Below, piece by piece: positions 1 to 7,798 of a stretch of DNA of 64,000 nt. Source of the DNA: an uncultured Spirochaetota bacterium (GTDB lineage Bacteria > Spirochaetota > Spirochaetia > Treponematales > Treponemataceae); the NCBI GenBank assembly GCA_944389415.1, contig CALXMF010000004.1:62001-126000 (forward strand), written 5' to 3'. Within the stretch, counting starts at the first letter, position 1. The number at the start of each line of letters is the position of its first letter. A model generated the notes under the pieces. That model worked only from the letters and a program-made list of their open reading frames with translations, was not told the origin of the DNA and ran no database searches. Both the position numbers and the translations under genes were made by a program.

Positions 1-2
1 CG

Positions 3-3000
3 GCAGATACTGATGTTATTATTATTGTTCCTAGCGAAAAAGAAGCTCAAGAAATAGAATCAGATCTACGTACCATCTTGTCTGAAATTGAGATTTATTT
101 CTTTCCATGGTGGGGTATTGTTCCTTATAGGCCAGTACCCAAAGGTGCCTTAATATTTGGTGAAAGAGCAGCTGTTCTCGCTAAACTTGCTTATCAGGAA
201 CGAATATTAAGCTCCTCTTTAAAACCACGTGTTTTTATTATTACTCAGCGGGCAGTTTTGACTCCTGTTCCACCTCCTGATTATATACGAAGTCTGTTGT
301 TTTCCGTTAAGTGCGGTCAGGAATTTGATCCAACTCAGTTAGCGGACCAACTAGTGAATCAGGGATATACACGAGTACCTAGGGTTACAATACGTGGTGA
401 GTTTACTCTTCGCGGAGAAGTACTTGATATATTCATGCCAGGCGAAGAGGCAGCTCATCGTATTGTTTTTGATTTTAACATAATAGACCACATAAAAACA
501 TTTGATCCAGAAACACAGTCTTCTCTTAAAGAACAGAAAAGTCTTTTGATTTACCCCATGAAAGAAGTTATCTGGACCGATCAGTTGATTAAACGACTTG
601 AATCAGCTGTGAGTAACTCAGAGAAAAATTCAGCCCTGCCTTCTGTTAAAATACAAAATGAAAAAGCTCGTGAGGAAATTCACACTCTGCTTGTAGATTT
701 GTGTGAAGGAGGAGCAGGCGAGGGTGAAGAACTTTTTTATCCGCTGATTTTCCCGCAAAAATATACCATACTTGAGTATATATCGGAGCAATCAGGTGTC
801 TTTTTTCTTGATTACGACCGACTTGAAAATGCACAGGAAAGTATTGAACGGGAATATTTAGGGTTATATCGCAGGGCAATACAGGAACATGCTGTTCCAG
901 TACCCTCAGAAATACTTTTTCCATTTAAAACAATAGAATCAAAAGCAGTTCAAGTGATTCGTTTTCGTTCTCTCCATACAACTACATCCCCAGAGACAAC
1001 TCATTGTATATTTGATGTTGATCAGCCAAGAAGTTTTTTCGGTAACATCAATTACTTAAAAGAAACACTCACAAACCTGCAGAATGAAGGTTGGATCATA
1101 TATCTTTTCGCTGACAGTGAAAATCAAGCATTACGTTTGAGTGAATTGTTTAAAGATTTTCTTACGGATGGATTAAAAGAAAAAAGCAGAGTAGGTGTAC
1201 ATCCACTGCAAATCATACCATCAGCTCTTTCCTCGGGATTTGGGATTCCTTCTGAAAAAATACTCGTCATTCAGGAAAATGAGATTTTTGGCAGAAGAAA
1301 ACGCGTTCCCAAATCTATCAGGCATGCGAAGAGTGCTGTAATTGATACTTTTGTCGAACTTAACCCCGGTGACTATATTGTACATGTAAATTATGGAATA
1401 GGACGTTTCAAGGGCATAGAACGTATCAAAGCATTGGGAAATGAGCGTGATTATATCAAACTTGAATATGCAGAAGCAGAGACTGTTTTCATTCCTATTG
1501 AGCAGGTTAATCTTATACAGCGGTATATTGGTAATGAAGGCGATACACCACGGCTTGACAGACTAGGATCAAAAAGTTGGGAGAATCGGAAAAATAAAGT
1601 CAAAAAGTCAGTTGAGGATATTGCACAACGGCTTATTGATTTGTATTCACGCAGACAGACATCACAGGGATTTGCATTTCCTCCTGATACAGAATTTCAG
1701 ACAGAATTTGAAGCTGCTTTCCCTTATGAAGAAACAGAAGATCAGTTGAATGTTACAGCAGAAGTGAAATCAGATATGGAAAAACCAATACCTATGGATC
1801 GTTTAATATGCGGTGATGTTGGATACGGAAAAACAGAAATTGCCATGAGAGCTGCTTTCAAAGCTGCAATGGGCGGAAAGCAGGTTGCGCTGCTCGCACC
1901 AACAACAATTCTTGCAGAACAGCATTTTGAGTCATTTTCTGAACGGTTTAACGCATTTAAAGCTGTATCGATCGCTCATATGTCCCGTTTTGTCTCACGT
2001 TCTGATCAAAAAGAAATTCTCAAACGTCTTGCTGCTGGACAAATAGATATTCTGATTGGAACTCATCGTATTATTCAAAAAGATGTTATATTTAAAGATC
2101 TTGGTTTACTGATTATAGATGAGGAACAGCGGTTTGGTGTCAAAGATAAGGAACGTCTTAAAGAACTTAAAGCAAATATTGACTGTCTTGCGATGAGCGC
2201 GACACCAATTCCTCGTACATTGCATATGAGTATGCTCAAAATTCGTGATATGAGTTTACTCACTACACCGCCAAGTAGCAGACAGCCTATTGAAACTGTT
2301 GTAGATGAATATAATAACGACCGTATCGCTGCAGCAATCAGACGAGAAGTGGAACGAGGTGGGCAGGTTTTTTATCTGCATAACAGGGTAGAGACCTTAG
2401 ATGAGACTCGCATTAAACTTGAACGACTGGTACCTGAAATGATGATTGACACTGCACATGGTAAAATGACAGCAACCGAACTAGATGATATTTTCCGACG
2501 TTTTAAAATGGGTGGATTTCATGTACTTGTCGCCACAACAATTATTGAAAATGGTATTGATATCCCAAACGTTAATACCATTATTATTGACCGCGCTGAT
2601 ATGTATGGTGTGTCCCAACTGTATCAGTTACGAGGACGAGTAGGCCGCAGTGACCGCAAAGCATACGCATACCTGTTCTATCCTGAAAATAAATCTTTAT
2701 CAGACATTGCAATGAAACGACTGCAGGTCATCAGTGATTTTACAGAACTCGGTGCTGGATTTAAAATTGCAATGAAAGATATGGAAATTCGAGGCGCCGG
2801 AAATCTGCTCGGAAAAGATCAGTCAGGAGAAGTATATTCTGTTGGATTTGATTTATATCTGCGGCTGCTTGAGGAAGCTGTACAAAGGCTTAGTACAGAA
2901 AATTATCAGGAACAGCATGAGGTATTACTTGAACTCGAATATACAGGTTTTATCCCAGATAATTATATTTCAAACCCGCAAATTAAAATGGAAATTTATA

Positions 3001-3353
3001 AAAAAATTGCCGCTATCTCCGATAAAGAAGAACTTGATCGGATATACAGTGAATTACAGGATCGGTTTGGCCCAGTTCCTGAAGAAGTATCAAGTTTGCT
3101 TGCACTTGCTGATATACGTATTATTTGTAAAAAACTGATGATATCATCGTTACGGGAACGTAATGGTGTCGCCCGCATCGAAATAACACAATTCTCGGCT
3201 ATATCTTCTGAAAAGTTTATTCGAATGGCGGCAGAAAATGCAGGGCGTGTACAGTTAGAACCGAATCAGCATGCATTTCTTTTAAAAACAGGAAAAATCG
3301 GATTAAAAGAGAAAAGCGAATTTATTCGCGAAAAACTAGAAATTCTATTATAA
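3..3353 (+). CDS. mfd: Transcription-repair coupling factor Mfd, 5' truncated by window edge
   Basis: Mfd is the DNA translocase that removes stalled RNA polymerase and recruits UvrA for transcription-coupled repair. The reading frame is already open at base 3, and the first codons (ADTDVIIIVPSEKEAQEIE) match the interior of the UvrB-like N-terminal region, so the true start lies left of the window. Visible in order: the UvrB-homology module with RGEVLDIF, the RNA-polymerase interaction domain (GDYIVHVNYGIGRFKGIER), Walker A GDVGYGKTE, DEEQRFGV (DEEQ box), SATPIPRTL, ENGIDIPNVNT, QLYQLRGRVGRSD, and the C-terminal TRCF domain. About 1117 residues are visible against roughly 1150 for the family. 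The HAD gene follows about 20 nt downstream on the same strand. Confidence 0.97.
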   Translation, partial: ADTDVIIIVPSEKEAQEIESDLRTILSEIEIYFFPWWGIVPYRPVPKGALIFGERAAVLAKLAYQERILSSSLKPRVFIITQRAVLTPVPPPDYIRSLLFSVKCGQEFDPTQLADQLVNQGYTRVPRVTIRGEFTLRGEVLDIFMPGEEAAHRIVFDFNIIDHIKTFDPETQSSLKEQKSLLIYPMKEVIWTDQLIKRLESAVSNSEKNSALPSVKIQNEKAREEIHTLLVDLCEGGAGEGEELFYPLIFPQKYTILEYISEQSGVFFLDYDRLENAQESIEREYLGLYRRAIQEHAVPVPSEILFPFKTIESKAVQVIRFRSLHTTTSPETTHCIFDVDQPRSFFGNINYLKETLTNLQNEGWIIYLFADSENQALRLSELFKDFLTDGLKEKSRVGVHPLQIIPSALSSGFGIPSEKILVIQENEIFGRRKRVPKSIRHAKSAVIDTFVELNPGDYIVHVNYGIGRFKGIERIKALGNERDYIKLEYAEAETVFIPIEQVNLIQRYIGNEGDTPRLDRLGSKSWENRKNKVKKSVEDIAQRLIDLYSRRQTSQGFAFPPDTEFQTEFEAAFPYEETEDQLNVTAEVKSDMEKPIPMDRLICGDVGYGKTEIAMRAAFKAAMGGKQVALLAPTTILAEQHFESFSERFNAFKAVSIAHMSRFVSRSDQKEILKRLAAGQIDILIGTHRIIQKDVIFKDLGLLIIDEEQRFGVKDKERLKELKANIDCLAMSATPIPRTLHMSMLKIRDMSLLTTPPSSRQPIETVVDEYNNDRIAAAIRREVERGGQVFYLHNRVETLDETRIKLERLVPEMMIDTAHGKMTATELDDIFRRFKMGGFHVLVATTIIENGIDIPNVNTIIIDRADMYGVSQLYQLRGRVGRSDRKAYAYLFYPENKSLSDIAMKRLQVISDFTELGAGFKIAMKDMEIRGAGNLLGKDQSGEVYSVGFDLYLRLLEEAVQRLSTENYQEQHEVLLELEYTGFIPDNYISNPQIKMEIYKKIAAISDKEELDRIYSELQDRFGPVPEEVSSLLALADIRIICKKLMISSLRERNGVARIEITQFSAISSEKFIRMAAENAGRVQLEPNQHAFLLKTGKIGLKEKSEFIREKLEILL

Positions 3354-3372
3354 AAAATTGAGGAGCAAAAAG

Positions 3373-3993
3373 ATGATAAGAGCTGTTATTTTTGATTATG
3401 GTAATGTTATTTCTCTCCCGCAAACGGGAGATTATACAATTGGACTTGAAAAATTGACAGGGGTACCTTCCAACATTTTTCGAGCTGTATATGACGAAGA
3501 ACGGTATGATTTTGACCGTGGAGACATTAATGGTGCTACAATGTATATACGGCTTCTTACAAAACATGGTTATTACGAACAGGCTGCTAATCTGCCTCTG
3601 ATGCACAAACTTGCCCGTCTGGATATGAAAAGCTGGCGGCCATATAGTCAGGAGGTAACAGATTGGGGACTGTCTCTGCAAAAACAGGGATATAAATTAG
3701 GGATTCTGTCAAATATGCCAATAGAATTTCTCGATCATTACAAAAAAGAAATCCCGCTATTTGAAGCCGCAGATTACGCATGTTTTTCATGTAATGTACA
3801 CCTAATCAAACCGGATCCTGCCATTTACAGAAAAGTTCTTGAAGGTCTTACCGTAAAACCAGAAGAAGCTGTTTTTTTTGATGATATCAGGGAAAATATT
3901 GATACAGCTATACAGATTGGAATACATGGATGTCTCTGGCAGAATTTAGAACAGGGAAAAAAAGCCTGGAAAAATCTGGTGACCCAATTTTAA
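3373..3993 (+). CDS. HAD-superfamily hydrolase, YihX/epoxide-hydrolase-like subfamily IA
   Basis: A HAD phosphatase of 206 residues. Motif I is VIFDYGNV; the D-x-G-N-V form is typical of the YihX (glucose-1-phosphatase) and soluble epoxide hydrolase branch. Motif II is GILSN, the motif III lysine lies in LIKPDP, and motif IV is FFDDIREN. I chose the ATG at 3373 because a GAGGAG ribosome site lies 5-10 nt upstream; an in-frame TTG at 3358 has no such site. The gene sits about 20 nt after mfd and is probably cotranscribed. It ends only 50 bp before the dif-like site, so it is the last gene of the left replichore. The substrate is unknown; sugar phosphates are plausible. Confidence 0.85.
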   Translation: MIRAVIFDYGNVISLPQTGDYTIGLEKLTGVPSNIFRAVYDEERYDFDRGDINGATMYIRLLTKHGYYEQAANLPLMHKLARLDMKSWRPYSQEVTDWGLSLQKQGYKLGILSNMPIEFLDHYKKEIPLFEAADYACFSCNVHLIKPDPAIYRKVLEGLTVKPEEAVFFDDIRENIDTAIQIGIHGCLWQNLEQGKKAWKNLVTQF

Positions 3994-4043
3994 AACTGAT
4001 GAAACTTAAATAAGGAGAGTAAAAAGAATTACAATCCTTTATA

Positions 4044-4071
4044 ACTTCCTATAATGTATATTCTGTCGACC
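4044..4071. promoter_or_regulatory. dif-like XerC/XerD recombination site (left element junction, attL)
   Basis: The 28-bp site has a left (XerC-type) arm ACTTCCTATAA, a 6-bp centre TGTATA, and a right (XerD-type) arm TTCTGTCGACC. From memory, the left arm matches the Bacillus subtilis dif arm (ACTTCCTAGAA) at 10 of 11 positions, and the centre equals that of Escherichia coli dif. The right arm keeps the TT.TGT pattern. Gene direction switches here: mfd and the HAD gene point right, while everything from 7.8 to 24.4 kb points left. This is the expected arrangement at a replication terminus. The site carries the stop codon of the integrated rep gene. Confidence 0.8.
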
Positions 4072-5026
4072 AATCTGTATTATTATTTTCTGTTTCTTGT
4101 GTCGTCTTAGTATTATTATTTATCGAGGCGCTGCCAGCAAGAATTTTTTCTTTTTCTGCCTGCTGTTCTTCTGCGGTTACCTTGTATACTTTTGAATACC
4201 CAATAATTCTGATTGTAGTTTTTTTCCCTGTGTTGAATTCCTGTAATTTTGCAAGCGTGTTTACTGCCCACAACATCCAAATTTTATTTGTATCGTTCTT
4301 TTTCAGATCTTCGCCGTTCTGTATTCTTTTTAATGCCTTCTCAACGTTTTGAGACTTGCCGAGTTCTTTTGATACATAAGCAAACACGCCCGAGTCATAC
4401 ATAACCCCTTGTACATCAACATTGCCTATAGCCCAAGCAGTTCTGATATCTGCCCTTAGTTCGTCACTGCGGAAACTTTCAACACCGTCAGAATCTGTAT
4501 ACTTGAAACACTGATACATATTTTTACATTGAATAATTAAATGAACATGAAAACCGCCATCCCTGTGTGATTCTTTAGCCCATATATACGAACATTTATA
4601 GTTTTTTCGCATATACCGCAAGAATTTAGGCAATCTGCTGTTAACACGCTTTAACGCTTGCAAAGTCGTTTTTTCCGGATTTTGTGGGTCATATTTCGTA
4701 GTTAGTGTTATAAAAAATGTGTTTGTTTTTAAGTTTTGAATATCTGCTTTAAGCAGCTTTACTGCCTGCCGGTTGATAACAGCCATTTTTGCCGATATAT
4801 CAAGGTTATAGAATGCATTGCCCCTTTTTCTTGCCGGTAAAGCAATTATTGAGCCATCATTATTTTTTATCGCAATTACAGGGCTTGCAATATAGTTTTT
4901 TACCTGTTGAATAACTTTTTCTGGTATATTGTGTTCTTTTTTATTGTCAAAAGTATTGACAAAATTACTATCTGAATTTAATATATCCATAACGATTGTT
5001 TCTAAAACCGCCCGAGGTACTACCAA
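4049..5026 (-). CDS. HUH rolling-circle replication initiator (Rep), C-terminus altered by integration
   Basis: Rep proteins of this class nick one strand at the origin through a tyrosine and start rolling-circle replication. Motif 1 is FFITLTT (about residues 104-110 from the TTG), motif 2 is GGFHVHLII with the metal-binding H160-V-H162, and motif 3 is AYVSKELGK with catalytic Y217 and K220. This looks like the single-tyrosine inovirus Gp2/plasmid type. The start is unclear: TTG at 5026 lacks a close ribosome site, and an ATG at 4990 is the alternative. A GAGGAG lies at 5055-5060. The last codons (STEYT) are encoded by the dif repeat, and the L plus stop come from the chromosomal XerC arm. 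In the circular form the frame would run on 71 more codons (see 7583-7798). Confidence 0.85.
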   Translation of the reverse strand: MVVPRAVLETIVMDILNSDSNFVNTFDNKKEHNIPEKVIQQVKNYIASPVIAIKNNDGSIIALPARKRGNAFYNLDISAKMAVINRQAVKLLKADIQNLKTNTFFITLTTKYDPQNPEKTTLQALKRVNSRLPKFLRYMRKNYKCSYIWAKESHRDGGFHVHLIIQCKNMYQCFKYTDSDGVESFRSDELRADIRTAWAIGNVDVQGVMYDSGVFAYVSKELGKSQNVEKALKRIQNGEDLKKNDTNKIWMLWAVNTLAKLQEFNTGKKTTIRIIGYSKVYKVTAEEQQAEKEKILAGSASINNNTKTTQETENNNTDWSTEYTL

Positions 5027-5043
5027 TACCGTTAACGGCGGTT
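5006..5043. repeat. Inverted repeat spanning the rep translation start
   Basis: Arms AACCGCC (5006-5012) and GGCGGTT (5037-5043) flank a loop that contains the perfect palindrome CCGTTAACGG (5029-5038). In the rep mRNA the hairpin would enclose the TTG start codon. Two roles are possible: translational control of Rep, or part of a nicking origin. The sequence alone does not decide between them. Confidence 0.5.
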
Positions 5044-5077
5044 ATTTTTTTGCACTCCTCAAATAAAATCTACAATA

Positions 5078-5106
5078 ATTATAAAATTGATAAAAAAAAT
5101 TGTCAA
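5078..5106 (-). promoter_or_regulatory. Consensus sigma-70 promoter of rep
   Basis: On the minus strand the -35 is TTGACA (5106-5101), the spacer is 17 nt, and the -10 is TATAAT (5083-5078). This is a perfect consensus match. Transcription would start near 5071, giving a leader of about 45 nt before the TTG start, with GAGGAG at 5060-5055 inside it. Such a strong promoter suggests that rep is not kept silent by a weak promoter. Confidence 0.75.
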
Positions 5107-5138
5107 CATTTTTTCTATATATTTTTATATATAATAAT

Positions 5139-5167
5139 AAAAAAAACACCGTTTTGGTAGAACGGTG
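5139..5167 (-). terminator. Rho-independent terminator upstream of the rep promoter
   Basis: Perfect 7-bp stem CACCGTT (5147-5153) / AACGGTG (5161-5167), followed on the minus strand by a T-run (A-run 5139-5146 on plus). It is the second of two terminators between the coat gene and the rep promoter, so the capsid operon and rep appear to be transcriptionally insulated. Confidence 0.65.
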
Positions 5168-5265
5168 TCGAGGTGTGAAAAAAAATCATATATCATTATG
5201 CAACAATGAACATATATTATTATGACATTTTTCTGTTTTTTGTCAAGCATTTTTTGTTTATATAG

Positions 5266-5302
5266 ATAAAAAAAGCACCGGCGAGGTTCTCACCTCACCG
5301 GT
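5266..5302 (-). terminator. Terminator of the capsid operon
   Basis: A 10-bp stem, ACCGGCGAGG (5277-5286) with CCTCACCGGT (5293-5302), containing one G-U pair in the minus-strand RNA. It is followed on the minus strand by seven or more T. It lies about 40 nt after the coat protein stop. An A-run on the other side could let it work in both directions. Confidence 0.75.
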
Positions 5303-5341
5303 ACAAAAAAAGTATCAGAATGAAAAGGAGTTTATATTTAT

Positions 5342-6154
5342 CTATGCAGTTTCTTTTTCCTCTGCATAAATTTTCACTGAACAGCTCGGAAGTGTTGAAA
5401 CAGCACCAGCAACACACAGCCCCCTCAATGCTTCGCCAAACTGATTTTGAAGGGTGATTGTCTCAATTTTATCTATCTGCATGACGGATGTAGCACCCTC
5501 AGTAACACCGCCGATAATTTCGTTAATGTTGTTACTTGAATAAATATTTATACCGCCGATACTGCCGATGTATCCAGTTTGCGTAACTTCTGTATTGTTT
5601 GTTAACTTGTCGATAGATTCAAGTATCAGCAGCCGTTTTACAAATGGAGGAATAACTATATATCTGCCGTATTCTGGCGCTTTTGCTTTGTCCAATGCTT
5701 CCCCGATTTTGGCTATCGTGCTGATTATGTTAGTACTATCAAGCGATAGTTTTGCGCTGCTGCTGCTATCAAGTGTTATTTTTGCGCCTGCTGATATCTG
5801 TCCGGATAGATATGTATCGAGCTGCTGGCGCATTGCGTCCGCTGCATTGTTTCCGGTCATTCCTAAACTGTCGGCGGATTCCTGTACACGGATTACGTCA
5901 TCAATGGACACCGCAAAATATTTAGAAAAATTCATCGGTATTTCAAAACTTTCGCCGGTGATACTCTCATATTCTAAGTCTGTTGTATCTGGCGTATAGT
6001 CCTTAATTGTCGGATTATTCAGCCGATTTACAATCAACTTATTGCCGTTCTCTATGTAATCATGGCTTGTTAAGTTATAAAAAACACACGTATTTTCCAA
6101 TGTTTTGAGAAGCTTTGCGCCCCAAACTGTCGCAATCAAGTTTTTATCAGCCAT
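5342..6154 (-). CDS. Major coat protein, P22/HK97-fold type
   Basis: 270 residues. The start (WGAKLLKTLENTCVFYNLTSHDY) and the C-terminal pattern TQTGYIGSIGGINIYSSNNI followed by a beta-rich tail resemble P22-type coat proteins of tailed phages, which have the HK97 fold. A central helical stretch ends in YGRYIVIPPFVKRLLL, a usual coat-protein segment before the domain that contacts neighbouring subunits. Its ATG overlaps the scaffold stop (TAATG), so translation is coupled. This is the last gene of the four-gene operon from the 7.1-kb promoter and is followed by a strong terminator. No portal, terminase or tail gene accompanies it. The family call is by eye; a structure prediction would settle it. 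Length is at the short end for a phage coat protein. Confidence 0.75.
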   Translation of the reverse strand: MADKNLIATVWGAKLLKTLENTCVFYNLTSHDYIENGNKLIVNRLNNPTIKDYTPDTTDLEYESITGESFEIPMNFSKYFAVSIDDVIRVQESADSLGMTGNNAADAMRQQLDTYLSGQISAGAKITLDSSSSAKLSLDSTNIISTIAKIGEALDKAKAPEYGRYIVIPPFVKRLLILESIDKLTNNTEVTQTGYIGSIGGINIYSSNNINEIIGGVTEGATSVMQIDKIETITLQNQFGEALRGLCVAGAVSTLPSCSVKIYAEEKETA

Positions 6155-6627
6155 TAAGCCCCCATGATAGTATTTAACGATTCAATAAAAGATGGTTCAT
6201 TTAGATGTTTTGAAATTTCTTCGGGGTTCATTGCTTTAACCTGCTCGGCTGTGTATCGATAACCTCCACCGGATGAAGAACGCCCACCGCTGCCGAGGGC
6301 GCCACCGCCGGTGTTTCCGCAAGATATAAAGCTTTTGCCATCGTCTGTGTTCGCAAATTCGGCGAAAATGTCCGCTGCTGTCTTGCCGTCATCGGTTAGG
6401 AAGGTATCGTTACCGGCTGTATCGGTTGTCATATTCAGCGTTTTACCCTCTAAAGCTAATGCAATAAATGCCCTTTTGCTTGCCGGATTTATAAATTTAT
6501 ACTTTTCGGCTGCGTCCGTAACGCTTTGTTTCCGGATTAGTTCGGAATATTTTCCGTATAACGTATTATATTCTTCATTTCGTTTATTCAGTTCTTTTTG
6601 CAGTTCAATAATTTCGTCGTTTTCCAT
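6154..6627 (-). CDS. Scaffold-like capsid assembly protein
   Basis: 157 residues. The N-terminus is a predicted coiled coil rich in E/K/N (residues 1-40). The middle is acidic, followed by a glycine/serine linker (about residues 105-122) and a short helical C-terminus (YTAEQVKAMNPEEISKHLNEP). This layout, and the position directly before a coat gene, match phage scaffolding proteins, whose C-terminal helix binds coat subunits. Ribosome site AAGGA sits 8 nt before the ATG. The sequence itself is not one I recognise, so the role rests on layout and context; a head decoration or minor structural protein is the alternative. Confidence 0.6.
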   Translation of the reverse strand: MENDEIIELQKELNKRNEEYNTLYGKYSELIRKQSVTDAAEKYKFINPASKRAFIALALEGKTLNMTTDTAGNDTFLTDDGKTAADIFAEFANTDDGKSFISCGNTGGGALGSGGRSSSGGGYRYTAEQVKAMNPEEISKHLNEPSFIESLNTIMGA

Positions 6628-6647
6628 TTCTTTTTCCTTCTATATTA

Positions 6648-6878
6648 TTATGCGGTTTCCTGCTGTTTTTGCTGTCTTTTCGCCCTTCGGGCTGCTAGCT
6701 TTTCTTGATATTCTGCCTGTTCCTGCTGGATAAGTGCGTCAACGGTTGCCAACTCATCGTACAAAAAGCAGATTTTTTCAAAAATTGCGGGGGGCATTGG
6801 CTGCCCACTGCGTTCATAGAATTTTGTATGCCGGTTTATGAGTGTTTCAATGAATTCTTTTTTCTCATGATTTTTCAT
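6648..6878 (-). CDS. Small helical protein of the element, unknown function
   Basis: 76 residues, strongly helical and charged, ending in a basic/glutamine-rich tail (EKLAARRAKRQQKQQ). Ribosome site GAGGG lies 6 nt before the ATG. It is the second gene of the capsid operon, 20 nt before the scaffold gene. The basic tail could contact nucleic acid, for example as a packaging or DNA-binding factor, but no family is recognisable. Confidence 0.6.
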   Translation of the reverse strand: MKNHEKKEFIETLINRHTKFYERSGQPMPPAIFEKICFLYDELATVDALIQQEQAEYQEKLAARRAKRQQKQQETA

Positions 6879-6881
6879 GTA

Positions 6882-7067
6882 TCAGCCCTCTTTTTTCAAT
6901 GAATTGTCATAAACTTGTATTGCGTAAACAAGCGCACGGAATCGGCTTTCATTTAGCTGATTCCCTTCATATGCGAACATTAGCTGTTTAAGATAATGGC
7001 GCAAGCTATCCTTGTCTTTAATCGATAATATCAGTTTTTGCCGTTCTTTTAACTCATACTCTTTCAT
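6882..7067 (-). CDS. Small protein, first gene of the capsid operon, unknown function
   Basis: 61 residues when started at the ATG at 7067 (MKEYELKERQK). A longer reading frame reaches a TTG at 7103, but that TTG belongs to the -35 box, so the shorter start is preferred. Three short helices are likely; the pattern LNESRFRALVYAIQVYDNSLK recalls small phage regulators and terminase-small-like proteins, without a firm match. The ATG lies only 7 nt after the -10 hexamer, so the transcript is probably leaderless. The stop is 3 nt from the next start. Confidence 0.55.
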   Translation of the reverse strand: MKEYELKERQKLILSIKDKDSLRHYLKQLMFAYEGNQLNESRFRALVYAIQVYDNSLKKEG

Positions 7068-7074
7068 TATCTTT

Positions 7075-7103
7075 ATAATAACACTATTAAATATAAATGT
7101 CAA
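7075..7103 (-). promoter_or_regulatory. Promoter of the capsid operon, leaderless type
   Basis: Minus strand: -35 TTGACA (7103-7098), 17-nt spacer, -10 TATTAT (7080-7075), then 7 nt to the ATG at 7067. There is no ribosome-binding motif. The same geometry is seen at several chromosomal genes of this window, so the element's expression is matched to the host. Confidence 0.7.
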
Positions 7104-7582
7104 ATAATATAAAGTATTTCTTTATATGTTAAAATGTCAATAACTTTACAGTGTTTATACCCCCACCCCCTATTTCTTATAGACTGAGTTTATATTGTTT
7201 TTTTCCAAAATGTTTGACTAATGCATGACAAAATAAGTAATTATGTCATTTTGAATGACTGTTATTACCTTGAAAGATATAAAAAACAAGCAATAATCAC
7301 CCCCCACAAAAAAACAAAGTTTTTTTGCCGTCCCCCCTCAAGGGGGCATTGTGTTTTTTTTCTTTTTTTCTTTGATTTCTTTTTTCTTTTCCAGGAATAA
7401 AAACAGATCTGTTTTTACCTGTGATTTTTCGGACACCTAAAAAAAATGCTTCTGTACTTTATATATAAATATATATGTAATTTTTTTTCTATTTTTGAAT
7501 ATATAAAAAGTGTTTCTATGCAGCCTATATCTTTTAAAACCTTGTTTTATCTTGCTTTATATTTACTTTTTCTTGTAAAAAT
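7104..7582. other. Non-coding region of the element with C-tracts; candidate origin
   Basis: About 480 bp with no convincing gene. Against a very AT-rich background it carries short C-runs on the plus strand: C5-A-C5 (7160-7170), C6 (7300-7305) and C6 (7332-7337), the last forming a hairpin with G5 at 7342-7346 (loop TCAA) followed by a T-run. On the minus strand these are G-runs that could form structured single-stranded DNA. As the only large intergenic space in the element it is the best place for a double- or single-strand origin. No nick site can be assigned by eye. Confidence 0.4.
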
Positions 7583-7798
7583 TTATTTTTCTTCTTTGCT
7601 TAGTGTTGCGAGTACGTAATTTTTTAATGGAATATCAGCAGATATATTTTTTCCGTATCGTTCTATTAAACTATTTAACGTCAGATATTCAAAATTATCA
7701 GTTATCTCACCAGTTTTGACGGTAAAGGGAAGATTTTTTACTAAACTTTTACCGAGTATACAGAGTTTAACAGGTTTTCTATCTGCTTTTATTAAAAA
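7583..7798 (-). pseudogene. Detached 3' segment of rep (71 codons plus stop)
   Basis: Reading the minus strand from the right copy of the repeat (7799-7801 = ACA, the same codon as in rep), the rep frame continues for 71 sense codons to a TAA at 7583-7585. The translation begins FLIKADRKPVKLC and ends YVLATLSKEEK, and is protein-like. The segment has no start codon of its own in the integrated form. Joining element ends at the repeat makes a 395-residue Rep (from the TTG) instead of 325. A stop-free run this long is unlikely by chance in such AT-rich DNA. It may be untranslated while integrated. Confidence 0.7.
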
